A stretch of DNA of 13,232 bases from an uncultured Oscillibacter sp. GTDB lineage: Bacteria > Bacillota > Clostridia > Oscillospirales > Oscillospiraceae. The stretch spans positions 1-13,232 of the forward strand of contig CAMHBH010000055.1 in NCBI GenBank assembly GCA_946183175.1, read 5' to 3'. Under the pieces are notes generated by a model. The model was not told the origin of the DNA and did not search any database. It saw only the letters and a program-made list of their open reading frames with translations. The translations under genes and the position numbers were made by a program. Shown one piece after another: positions 1-6,951 of the stretch (its first letter is position 1; each line of letters opens with the position of its first letter).

Positions 1-356
1 CACGGGGATTAAAACAAAGAGACTCCATTCTACTTTAGATAGGTACATTGAGACACAACCCGCGCCCCTCACGGGGATTAAAACTTTCGTGTCAGGGTGA
101 ATGCCGTAGTAGCCTCTGATGGACACAACCCGCGCCCCTCACGGGGATTAAAACGACTTGGCCTTGTCCCTCTGGCGCTCGGCCTTCATGACACAACCCG
201 CGCCCCTCACGGGGATTAAAACACACCTCATCGAGGTCAACACCGCGGAGAGACTTCAGACACAACCCGCGCCCCTCACGGGGATTAAAACTTAAGGTTT
301 GTCATGTTGGACAACCCCTTTCATAAGACACAACCCGCGCCCCTCACGGGGAAAAC
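1..356 (+). CRISPR. CRISPR array, trailer end (five spacers, left end cut by window)
   Basis: A 33-nt direct repeat beginning GACACAACCCGCG and ending GGGGATTAAAAC occurs intact at 52-84, 122-154, 190-222 and 259-291. Its last 15 nt are at 1-15, and a degenerate terminal copy is at 327-356. Spacers of 35-37 nt lie at 16-51, 85-121, 155-189, 223-258 and 292-326, all different. The repeat holds a small CCCC-TCAC-GGGG hairpin followed by ATTAAAAC, which resembles the 8-nt 5' handle of type I-B, I-C and III crRNAs. This orientation, plus the degenerate copy at the right, puts leader and cas genes beyond the left edge. No cas gene is visible, so the subtype cannot be assigned. Confidence 0.97.
327..356 (+). 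repeat. Degenerate terminal CRISPR repeat (ATT deleted)
   Basis: The copy matches the 33-nt repeat up to the GGGG, then goes straight to AAAAC, so the ATT between them is missing and the copy is 30 nt. The CCCC/GGGG hairpin is kept. Since the crRNA of the last spacer takes its 5' handle from the repeat before it, this copy could still supply the 3' processing hairpin (inference). Degeneration of the repeat furthest from the leader is usual in CRISPR arrays. Confidence 0.9.
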
Positions 357-358
357 CG

Positions 359-387
359 AAAGCCGTCCCGAAGTTCGGGACGGCTTT
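359..387 (-). terminator. Terminator between the HAD gene and the CRISPR array
   Basis: A perfect 14-bp inverted repeat (359-372 with 374-387, AAAGCCGTCCCGAA as left arm) surrounds a single base. On the minus strand the hairpin ends in CTTT and is followed by CGGTTTT, a split U-tract, 23 nt after the stop codon of the HAD gene. The plus-strand side lacks a T-run beyond the stem, so it is mainly a minus-strand terminator, though it may also slow the end of the array transcript. Confidence 0.8.
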
Positions 388-410
388 CAAGCGCTGTGCG
401 GCGGGGGATT

Positions 411-1223
411 TTACGCGGGGGCGAGGCCGAGTTCGCGGAACGCCGCCGCGAGGCCGTCGCGCTCCACGGGCGGCGCGATTCTGTCGGCGCGGCGCTTCAA
501 CTCCGGACTGCCGTTGCCCATGCACACGCCGACGCCCGCCGTCTCTATCATGTCGAGGTCGTTCATACTGTCGCCGAAGGCGATAGTCTCCGCGACGGGC
601 GCGCCGAAGTACGTACACACGCGCCGTATCGCCGCGCCCTTGCTGAAGTCGCGGTTGATGAGTTCGCCGTTGACGGTGTCGCCGGAGAGAAAGTCCTGTA
701 GGCAGAACTCAAAGCGGTCTTGCAGGATTTGCCGGGGGCGTTCGAGGGCGGCGCGGCGCGTACAGAGAAACGAGACCTTGTAGACGGGTTCCCCGCGGTA
801 GTCGCGCAGGGGCGAAACGTCGAAACTTTCCGTGAGCAGTTTCTGCCAGCGGAGGGCCTCGCTGTTTGAGGCGTCGAATTTCTCCGCGCCCACGTCCGCA
901 AACGTCATGGACTTGGTTTCGAGAAGGCAGAAGATGTCGGGGTCTCGCATAGTGTCGAGGACGCGCCGGAGTTCGGCGGCGTCCATGGGGTGGTCGTAGA
1001 CGGTCTCCGCGCCGAGGACGATGTAGCCCCCGGCGGAGCAAATCACGCCGTCGAAACCGTAGGCGGCGACGGATTCCGTCATAGTCCAGCTCCGCCCGGT
1101 GCAGAGAAAGACTTTGTGACCGTTGTCGCGGGCGGCGCGGATGGCGTCGAGGGCGCTTTGGGGCGGGACGTTCTCCCCGGGTACGGTCAGCGTCCCGTCG
1201 ATGTCGAGGAAAATCAGTTTCAT
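411..1223 (-). CDS. Cof-type HAD-superfamily hydrolase (270 aa)
   Basis: A cytoplasmic HAD-superfamily phosphatase, probably acting on sugar phosphates or similar small phosphorylated metabolites; the substrate cannot be read from sequence. Motif I is DIDGT at residues 7-11 (D7 nucleophile, D9 acid/base), motif II is T42 in LCTGR, motif III is K195 in SKGAAI, and motif IV is GDSMNDLDM at 217-225, with the metal-binding aspartates. The large insert between motifs II and III (about 45-190) is the type IIB cap of the Cof/YbiV group, and 270 aa is the usual length. The ATG follows an AGGAAAGG ribosome site. It is last in the minus-strand block, 54 nt after the exported-protein gene and behind that gene's terminator, and is closed by the terminator at 359-387. 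Confidence 0.93.
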   Translation of the reverse strand: MKLIFLDIDGTLTVPGENVPPQSALDAIRAARDNGHKVFLCTGRSWTMTESVAAYGFDGVICSAGGYIVLGAETVYDHPMDAAELRRVLDTMRDPDIFCLLETKSMTFADVGAEKFDASNSEALRWQKLLTESFDVSPLRDYRGEPVYKVSFLCTRRAALERPRQILQDRFEFCLQDFLSGDTVNGELINRDFSKGAAIRRVCTYFGAPVAETIAFGDSMNDLDMIETAGVGVCMGNGSPELKRRADRIAPPVERDGLAAAFRELGLAPA

Positions 1224-1242
1224 CTTGTTCCTTTCCTGAAAA

Positions 1243-1270
1243 CGCGCCCTTCCCGCGAGGGAAAGGCGCG
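1243..1270 (-). terminator. Intrinsic terminator after the exported-protein gene
   Basis: Arms 1243-1254 and 1259-1270 pair around a 4-nt loop; the one non-Watson-Crick pair is a G-U wobble when read on the minus strand. On that strand the stem ends in CGCGCG followed by TTTTC, 7 nt after the TGA of the exported-protein gene. Only about 20 nt remain before the HAD start codon. Confidence 0.85.
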
Positions 1271-1277
1271 AAAACCG

Positions 1278-3749
1278 TCACTGCGCGACGCACAGGGGGC
1301 GATAGTTACTGTCCAGCAGGAAGGCGCGGAGCGTCATTCCGTCGCCCGCGGCGAGCGGTACGGAGTTCTGTCCGCTGACGGCGTCGGCAATAGCCGTCGC
1401 GACAAACTGCCCGTCCGAATTGTACAGCGCCGCGACGAATTTCGACCCCGCCGGAATCGTTCCGGTAAGCGTCGCCGTCACCACGCCGTCCCCCGCCGTC
1501 AGAGAGTGAATTTCCAGCCTGTCCGGCGTGTCGGGCGTATTCGGAGTGTCGGGGGTGTCCGGCGCGGAGAACGACAGGCGGTAGAAAGTACGCGTTCCCG
1601 CCTGTTCGGCGGTGCCGCCCGCGTCCACGTACCACACGACGCTGTCCCCGTCCACGACGGGCTTACAGTATTCGGAAAGCCGGGCCTCGGATAACAACGC
1701 GGGTTCCGTCAGCAAATCCGCGTTCCCGTTGAGGAGCGCGTAGCGTACGCCTTGGCTATTGTAGACGGCATATCCCCATTGGTCGGTGCCCCTCGTGAAC
1801 TCCTGCCAGAGCATGACATAGCGGTTATCCCCCAGCCGCACCAGATACGGAACGCCCGCTGTGGTTCCGCTCCGGTAGTAGTCCGTGAGGGAATCCTGCC
1901 GGACGCTTCCGGCGTCCATGTACTTCGAGACGGACAGCAACATCACGTCGCGTTCGTCGCTGTCGAGGGTATGGCTGAAACTGCCGTCGGCGGCGTATTG
2001 AACCGCGCTTTGCCGTACGGTGTTGATGGCGACCAGATAGTAATCGTCCGACTGCTCAAGGCCGCCGACGCCGACGCCTGTCCAGTTGTCGCCCGTCGGG
2101 CCGGGGATGTCCAGCAGGCTGACTTCCCGGTAGGAATCGCCGTTCGACTGGTGCAGAACCACACCGCGCGGGTAGGCGTCGCCGTGGTCTACAAAGACGC
2201 GCTCCTCCCCGTCGTAGAGGACGAACTGGTTGAACGAGTGGGAGACGTGATTCCCCTGGAACGCGCCCAAATCGTTTTCGACCTCCATCGTGTCCGTATT
2301 GACGACGATGCTCAATTGTGACTGGTGGTGCAGTCCGTCGTCGGTGAGGTAGCGCAGTCTGGACGTGTGAATGGTCAGGTGGTTTCCCGACTCCGCCATG
2401 CGGCAGGAACCGGCGCGGAACGGGGTATTTGTGTAGCAGTCGCGGACGGCGGCGGCGGAAACGCGGTTGAAATCGTGGTCGTACTTCACCACGCGGAACA
2501 CTTCCGCCTCGTTGCTCTCGGCTTCGTTGCGCTGTCCGAACACGAGGTAGTTGTAAGTCTCCCCGTGGAAGAACCCGCCGAAGGTGGGCAGTTCCATAGC
2601 AAGCTGTCTTTGCCCGGTCTGCCGGAAGTCGCGGCTCCAGAACGTCACGACGACGCTTTCCCCGGCGTTGCCGTCCACGCTGACAAAAGTCCCGTCCGGC
2701 TTGCGGTACAGGTTGGCGTACATCAGGCCGCTGGGATTGGGGCCTGTGGCCGCGCTGTTTCTCACGCCGGAGACGCCCGGGGATTCGACGGTGTTCAAGG
2801 CATGTCCGGCGGGGGTGCCGGGATTGGGCCCGGACGCGGCGTCGCGCGTCCAGTGGGCGTAAAGGACGGTATCCGCCGTGAAGGCGGTCTGCGTGGTCAC
2901 GGCGACGGCCTCCCCGCCCGCGGACTGCGTAAACCAGCCGTCAAAGCGGTAATTGTTGCGCACGGGGTCCGGCGGGACGCTCTCCAGGCGGTAGGTGCCG
3001 TCGACAAACGCGGTCTGACAGGTTTCCGGGCCTTGCAGAACGCCGCCGCTCGGGCGGAATGTGACCGTATAGGTGTTGGTCTCCACGGCGCAGGCCCCCG
3101 CAAGATAGGCGTCGTGCCAGTATTGCGCGGAGCTGTAGTACAGGCCGAACCACTCCCCGGCGTCGCCCGCCGCCCACGCGCCGACGGCATACGTACTGCT
3201 GTTGCCGTTCTCGGAGTAGCCGTCGGAGTTACGGTCGGCGCGCAGGACGGGCGCGCCGCCGCCGGAGGGAATCTGCCAGAGTTCCAGCGTATCCGTACCG
3301 GACATGTAGCGCCACATGCTGAACGAACCCGGCGTCCCGACAATCTTCGCGCCCGAACCGGCGGAAAAATTGCCCGTGTAGTCGTCGACCTGCCACGCGA
3401 CGGACAGCCCGTTTAGAATCCCTTGCGGGTCAGTGGTTCCGGCGGGGAGTTCCGACAGGTTCACGGAGTTCGTCCAACGGGTATTGCTGGGGTCGGGCGT
3501 CCACGCGCCCGCGACGGGTACTTGTACGGTCTGCCTATCCGACAGCGTGACGGTGACGGTTCGGGGCAGAATCCCGGCGAGTTTCTCCGGGTACCCGTTG
3601 GCGGCGTACTGCGCCGTGATGTGCAACAGGCTCCACCCGTCGACCTCCGCGCGCGCGACGGAAAGCGTCTCGTCCGCCGCCGCGGGTATCGTCAGCAGTA
3701 ACGACAGCGCCAGAATTAGAAACGCGATTCCGAACGTCCTTTTCTTCAT
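1278..3749 (-). CDS. Exported multidomain protein with a Listeria-Bacteroides (InlB B-type) repeat (823 aa)
   Basis: The start is the ATG at 3749, giving MKKRTFGIAF, a charged n-region, a Leu/Ile-rich core to about residue 21 and an AAA-DE signal-peptidase-I type site near residue 25. It is preceded by GGAAAGGAG. Residues 226-301 (YTVTFRPSGG to FDGWFTQSAGG to LYAHW) form one Listeria-Bacteroides repeat (Flg_new family). Residues 335-727 look like a large beta-rich region with HSFNQF (504-509) and DHGDAYPRGVVL (521-532), which I cannot assign to a named domain. A TPD/TPN linker (730-743) leads to a 79-aa C-terminal domain ending LLDSNYRPLC, like the small beta domain at the end of many clostridial surface proteins (from memory). 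No LPXTG, SLH or dockerin anchor is visible. Its role is unknown; binding or interaction at the cell surface is plausible. Confidence 0.88.
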   Translation of the reverse strand: MKKRTFGIAFLILALSLLLTIPAAADETLSVARAEVDGWSLLHITAQYAANGYPEKLAGILPRTVTVTLSDRQTVQVPVAGAWTPDPSNTRWTNSVNLSELPAGTTDPQGILNGLSVAWQVDDYTGNFSAGSGAKIVGTPGSFSMWRYMSGTDTLELWQIPSGGGAPVLRADRNSDGYSENGNSSTYAVGAWAAGDAGEWFGLYYSSAQYWHDAYLAGACAVETNTYTVTFRPSGGVLQGPETCQTAFVDGTYRLESVPPDPVRNNYRFDGWFTQSAGGEAVAVTTQTAFTADTVLYAHWTRDAASGPNPGTPAGHALNTVESPGVSGVRNSAATGPNPSGLMYANLYRKPDGTFVSVDGNAGESVVVTFWSRDFRQTGQRQLAMELPTFGGFFHGETYNYLVFGQRNEAESNEAEVFRVVKYDHDFNRVSAAAVRDCYTNTPFRAGSCRMAESGNHLTIHTSRLRYLTDDGLHHQSQLSIVVNTDTMEVENDLGAFQGNHVSHSFNQFVLYDGEERVFVDHGDAYPRGVVLHQSNGDSYREVSLLDIPGPTGDNWTGVGVGGLEQSDDYYLVAINTVRQSAVQYAADGSFSHTLDSDERDVMLLSVSKYMDAGSVRQDSLTDYYRSGTTAGVPYLVRLGDNRYVMLWQEFTRGTDQWGYAVYNSQGVRYALLNGNADLLTEPALLSEARLSEYCKPVVDGDSVVWYVDAGGTAEQAGTRTFYRLSFSAPDTPDTPNTPDTPDRLEIHSLTAGDGVVTATLTGTIPAGSKFVAALYNSDGQFVATAIADAVSGQNSVPLAAGDGMTLRAFLLDSNYRPLCVAQ

Positions 3750-3792
3750 TGTCTGGTCTCCTTTCCTTTGTACGTGCGGCACAAACTTTCAA

Positions 3793-3822
3793 AAGCCCTC
3801 CCCGCGAACCGGGAGAGGGCTT
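3793..3822 (-). terminator. Intrinsic terminator after the GH13 gene
   Basis: AAGCCCTC (3793-3800) pairs with GAGGGCTT (3815-3822), extended by CCCG/CGGG past a one-base bulge. Read on the minus strand the stem runs into TTTTG and begins 17 nt after the GH13 stop codon. It sits between the GH13 gene and the exported-protein gene. Confidence 0.85.
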
Positions 3823-3839
3823 CCGAATCAGGGGTACGA

Positions 3840-5681
3840 TTAGTCGAGTTTGGTATACAGCCACGCGAAACCATACCCGGGAAGGTCGACTTTCAAATCG
3901 GAGCGGGGCTTTCCGGTGAGAAGGTCGATATAGTTCTCGGGCTCGTTCAGCCACGCCGACTGCTCAATCGGGGAGAAGTTGAACAGCGCCAGCAGTTTCT
4001 CGCGGCGGTAGTAGCGCCCGATGGCAAGCACATGGTCGTTGAGCGGCTCCATCGTCCACACGTCGGCCTCCTGGTCGAATACGACGTGCTCGGCGCGGAG
4101 CTTCTCCAGCTTGCGCAGGAAGGTGTAAATCCGGCCCTGACGGGTCTCGGGGTTCTTGCGGTTCTTGGCGTCGTCCCAGGAGAAGTCGCCGCGGTGGATG
4201 TAACGGCTGTCCTCTACTTTCAGCGGGTCGTTGTGGTAGTTGTTGTCGTTCAACTGCGCGATTTCGTCGCCGCTGTAGAGTACGGGAATGCCGCTCTGCG
4301 TGAGCAGGAAGGCGTGTAAGGTCTCGTCGAGACGGAGCGCGAGGTCGAGCGCGGCCTTGTCGCCGTTCTCCTCTGCGCCCTCCGCGCCGCACAGAGACGC
4401 CGTCGTGCCGCACATGCGCGCGTCGCCCAGGCGCGGGTCGTCGTTGTAGAGTTCGCCGCGCGACAGGCTCCCGGGGTACTTGCCCGTGAACCAGTCATTC
4501 AGATATTTCTTGTGCGACACCTCGTCGACGCCGAAGGGCTTCAGGAACGGGTAGTCGAGGCCCCAGCCGATGTCGTCGTGACAGCGGAGGTAGTTCAGGA
4601 AGGTATACTGTTTGGGGAGCGCGAAGACGGATTCCATCTGGTGGCGGAGAAGGCGCACGTCGGAAGTTGCGACGGTGTGCCACGTACTGGCCATCGTGGT
4701 GACGTTGTAGAGCATGTGGCACTCGGGCTTTTCGACGGTGCCGAAGTAGGGGACGACTTTCGACGGCTCCATGACGACCTCGCCCAGCAGGAGCGTACCC
4801 GGGCAGACAATCTCACAGGCAAGGCGCATCATGCGTACAAGCGTGTGGACTTTCGGCAGGTTCCGGCAGCTCGTGTACAGCTCTTTCCAGATATAGGGCG
4901 TGGCGTCGAGGCGGATGATGTCCACGCCCTGGTTGCACAGGTAGAGCATGTTGTCGGTCATGTCGTTGAACACGACGGGGTTGGCGTAGTTCAAATCCCA
5001 CTGGTAGGGCCAGAACGTGGTCATAACCACTTTCCCGGCCTCCGGACACCAGCTAAAGTTACCGGGCGCGGTCTGCGGGAAGACTTGCGGCATGGTCTTC
5101 TCGAACTCGTTGGGGATGTCCCAGTTGTCGTAGAAGAAGTAGCGCTTCTGGTATTCGGGGTCTCCGGCGCGCGCGCGTACGGCCCACTCGTGGTCTTCAC
5201 TGGTGTGGTTCATCACGAAGTCGAGGCACACCGAGATTCCGCGCCGGTGGCAGTCGGCGTTCAGGGCGGCGAGTTCCTCCATGGTGCCCAGTTCGGGCTC
5301 CACAGCGCGGAAGTCCGACACCGCGTAGCCGCCGTCACTGCGCCCTTTCGGGCTCTGCAACAGGGGCATGTAGTGAATGTAGTTGATTCCGCTCTCTTCC
5401 AGGTAGTCGAGGTGCTCCTGCACGCCCTTGAGGTTCTTCCCGAAGCACTGCACGTACATGAGCATACCGAGCATGTCGCGCTCGCGGTACCACTCCGGGT
5501 GGGCCTCCCGGGCCTCGTCCATGAGGCGGAGGTCGGCGCTCCGCTCCTTGTAGGCCTTGTAGAGCATGGTACGGAAGTAGTCGAAGGCGGCCTCGTTGCC
5601 GTAGAGCTCCATGTAGAGCCAGCGCAGTTCGTCGTATTTCGACCACAGGCGGTCGTAGAAAATCTGGTCTTCTCTGGTCAA
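3840..5681 (-). CDS. Amylosucrase-type GH13 enzyme (sucrose hydrolase/glucosyltransferase, 613 aa)
   Basis: Glycoside hydrolase family 13, closest by motif to amylosucrases (subfamily 4), which split sucrose and either lengthen an alpha-1,4-glucan or hydrolyse the glucosyl unit, freeing fructose. The N-terminal helical region (1-65, YDELRWLYMELYGN) is followed by the (beta/alpha)8 barrel: DFVMNHTSEDHEWA (154-167), nucleophile D259 in GVDIIRLDA, acid/base E301 in LLGEVV, and transition-state D369 in RCHDDIGWG. SDGGYA (115-120) and DSRYIHR (491-497) match the segments that hold the Asp/Arg sucrose-pocket bridge in the Neisseria enzyme (from memory). Length fits the family (about 630). There is no signal peptide, so it is cytoplasmic. 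The start is a TTG overlapping the fructokinase stop as TTGA, with AGGAGGG nine bases upstream. Polymerase versus hydrolase activity cannot be told from sequence. Confidence 0.9.
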   Translation of the reverse strand: MTREDQIFYDRLWSKYDELRWLYMELYGNEAAFDYFRTMLYKAYKERSADLRLMDEAREAHPEWYRERDMLGMLMYVQCFGKNLKGVQEHLDYLEESGINYIHYMPLLQSPKGRSDGGYAVSDFRAVEPELGTMEELAALNADCHRRGISVCLDFVMNHTSEDHEWAVRARAGDPEYQKRYFFYDNWDIPNEFEKTMPQVFPQTAPGNFSWCPEAGKVVMTTFWPYQWDLNYANPVVFNDMTDNMLYLCNQGVDIIRLDATPYIWKELYTSCRNLPKVHTLVRMMRLACEIVCPGTLLLGEVVMEPSKVVPYFGTVEKPECHMLYNVTTMASTWHTVATSDVRLLRHQMESVFALPKQYTFLNYLRCHDDIGWGLDYPFLKPFGVDEVSHKKYLNDWFTGKYPGSLSRGELYNDDPRLGDARMCGTTASLCGAEGAEENGDKAALDLALRLDETLHAFLLTQSGIPVLYSGDEIAQLNDNNYHNDPLKVEDSRYIHRGDFSWDDAKNRKNPETRQGRIYTFLRKLEKLRAEHVVFDQEADVWTMEPLNDHVLAIGRYYRREKLLALFNFSPIEQSAWLNEPENYIDLLTGKPRSDLKVDLPGYGFAWLYTKLD

Positions 5682-6649
5682 GGCAATACGCCCTCCTCTT
5701 CTAATTCTTTCAACCACGGCATGGCGGGCAGGGCCCCCGGACGGCTGACAGTCAGCGACGCGGCCTTGTTGGCAAAACGGAGAATGCGTTCCAGCTCGTC
5801 CTTTGCCAGACCGCCCAGCGGGGTTTCGCGTTTGGCCAGACAGCGCAACACCGCCCCGAAGAACGTATCGCCCGCGCCGTTGGTATCGGCAATCTTGACG
5901 GAGAACCCCGGCACGGTTCCGGTAATCGGCGCGCCGCCGTTGTCCAGGCGGTAGTACACGCCCGCGCCGCCCAGCGTGACGAGTACGAGCTTGATACCCT
6001 GTCCGGTCAGGACTTCCGCCGCCGCTTCCGGCGTGTCCTTGCCCGACATCAGCACCATTTCCTCGTCGCTGATTTTGAGCACGTCGACCATCGGCAACGG
6101 TTCCCGCATACGCGCCCCGGCGTCCTCGCCCTTGGGCCACAGCGCCGCGCGGTAGTTCGGGTCGTACGTAATCAGCGCGCCGAGTTTCTTGGCGTCTTTC
6201 GCGGCGGTCAGCGTCGCGGTACGCGACGGGTCTGCCGTCAGGCTGACGCTCCCGAAGTGTACGATTTTCGCGTCGGCGAGCAGGGAATCGGGAATCTGCT
6301 CCCGCGTCAGGCACAGGTCGGCGCCCGGGCCGCGGTAGAACGTAAAACTGCGCTCCCCGGTCTCGTCGACCGTCACGACGGCCAGCGTAGTGGGCACTAC
6401 GGGGTCCATCGCCACGGCGGACACGTCCACGTTGTTGTCTTTGAGCGTCTGAATCAGGCCCGCGCCGAAAGAGTCGTCGCCGACGCACCCGGCAAAGGCC
6501 GCGTTCGCGCCCAGACGCGCCGCCGCTACCGCCGCGTTGGCCGGAGCGCCGCCGGGATTCGCCGCCAGAAGCCGGACACCCCTGCTGTCAACGCCCGTCT
6601 GGGTCAGGTCGATTAGCACCTCGCCCACCGTCAACAAGTCCAGTTTCAA
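5678..6649 (-). CDS. scrK: PfkB-family fructokinase (323 aa)
   Basis: A ribokinase/PfkB-fold ATP-dependent sugar kinase, most likely phosphorylating fructose to fructose 6-phosphate. Signature 1 is NPGGAPANAAVAAARLG (31-47, substrate side). Signature 2 is DTNGAGDTFFGAVL (255-268), with catalytic base D261 and the anion-hole glycines. The start is taken as TTG at 6649 (MKLDLLTVGE) because GGAGAGGAG sits eight bases upstream and the family's first strand begins there; the frame stays open to 6913 but that extension covers the promoter and has no family similarity. It is the first gene of the minus-strand block, translationally coupled to the GH13 gene. Sugar specificity is inferred mainly from that partner, since sucrose cleavage releases fructose. 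Confidence 0.9.
   Translation of the reverse strand: MKLDLLTVGEVLIDLTQTGVDSRGVRLLAANPGGAPANAAVAAARLGANAAFAGCVGDDSFGAGLIQTLKDNNVDVSAVAMDPVVPTTLAVVTVDETGERSFTFYRGPGADLCLTREQIPDSLLADAKIVHFGSVSLTADPSRTATLTAAKDAKKLGALITYDPNYRAALWPKGEDAGARMREPLPMVDVLKISDEEMVLMSGKDTPEAAAEVLTGQGIKLVLVTLGGAGVYYRLDNGGAPITGTVPGFSVKIADTNGAGDTFFGAVLRCLAKRETPLGGLAKDELERILRFANKAASLTVSRPGALPAMPWLKELEEEGVLP
5691..5697 (-). promoter_or_regulatory. Ribosome binding site fixing the TTG start of the GH13 gene
   Basis: AGGAGGG on the minus strand, nine bases before the TTG at 5681, inside the last codons of the fructokinase gene. No ATG or GTG start lies at usable distance. An in-frame ATT only three bases after the site is the only alternative and is much less likely. 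Confidence 0.75.
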
Positions 6650-6657
6650 GAAATCGT

Positions 6658-6666
6658 CTCCTCTCC
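6658..6666 (-). promoter_or_regulatory. Ribosome binding site fixing the TTG start of the fructokinase gene
   Basis: GGAGAGGAG on the minus strand, ending eight bases before the TTG at 6649. It decides the start: the longer open frame to 6913 has no comparable site and would span the promoter. Confidence 0.75.
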
Positions 6667-6716
6667 TGTTCCGCCTGCAAACCGCAACCGGCTTGTAAAC
6701 AGACTGTATCCCATTT

Positions 6717-6745
6717 ATTATAATCGATGGGCGGAAAATGCGCAA
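6717..6745 (-). promoter_or_regulatory. Promoter of the fructokinase-GH13 operon
   Basis: On the minus strand a consensus -10, TATAAT (6722-6717), lies 17 bp after TTGCGC (6745-6740), which keeps the TTG of the -35. Transcription would start near 6710, giving a leader of about 60 nt. CCCAT (6710-6714) and ATGGG (6727-6731) form an inverted repeat around the -10, a possible but weak operator; no regulator gene is nearby. Confidence 0.72.
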
Positions 6746-6841
6746 GGGGACAGCGTTTGGGTAACTTTCAGAAAATTCCCGGGCGAAATTGTGCAACATG
6801 CCCATATCGCGAAATTCCACGGCGCTTTCGTGAGAAAATGC

Positions 6842-6870
6842 TTGCTTTTGCGCCCGGACTTTGATAAACT
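6842..6870 (+). promoter_or_regulatory. Possible promoter of rpe
   Basis: TTGCTT (6842-6847) and TAAACT (6865-6870) are 17 bp apart on the plus strand, matching the consensus at three and four of six positions. This is the best pair I could find before rpe, but it is weak, and an overlapping choice (GATAAA at 6863-6868) is possible. Confidence 0.3.
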
Positions 6871-6951
6871 TGCCTAAATTTCCGACGCCGGACGGAAACG
6901 GATACCCTGTCATTCCGGAACTATCGCCAATGAGGAAAAGAGGTCTTTGTC

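Larger units (their letters stand above)
6650..6951. other. Divergent intergenic region between fructokinase and rpe
   Basis: About 300 bases without a credible gene, more AT-rich than its surroundings. The left part carries the fructokinase promoter and leader. The right part holds GCGAAATT twice (6783-6790 and 6809-6816) and an inverted repeat TTTCCG/CGGAAA (6879-6884, 6893-6898) upstream of rpe. No tRNA, riboswitch or small ORF with a ribosome site was recognised. Confidence 0.7.

Noticed and set aside
304..783. Plus-strand frames running from the CRISPR trailer into the HAD gene
   Set aside because: They start in a spacer, cross the terminal repeat and terminator, and are antisense to a clear HAD gene.
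3750..3782. Earlier ATG for the exported protein (MPHVQRKGDQT extension)
   Set aside because: It would bury the signal peptide behind eleven residues, and GGAAAGGAG is placed for the ATG at 3749.
4512..5954. 480-codon open frame on the plus strand
   Set aside because: Antisense to the GH13 and fructokinase genes, with GC-rich low-complexity composition and no recognisable motif. The same applies to the plus-strand frames at 2325-3416 and 990-1694.
5682..6488. Arg-rich N-terminal extension of the GH13 frame, open for about 270 codons
   Set aside because: It is the shifted frame of the fructokinase gene in GC-rich DNA, has no family similarity, and the TTG at 5681 has a proper ribosome site and the amylosucrase N-terminus.
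6680..6705. TTGTAAAC as a LacI/ScrR-type operator
   Set aside because: Only one half-site is visible, without the matching arm and central CG expected of that family.
6650..6913. Upstream extension of the fructokinase frame
   Set aside because: It covers the promoter and ribosome site and precedes the normal PfkB N-terminus; the frame is open only by chance.
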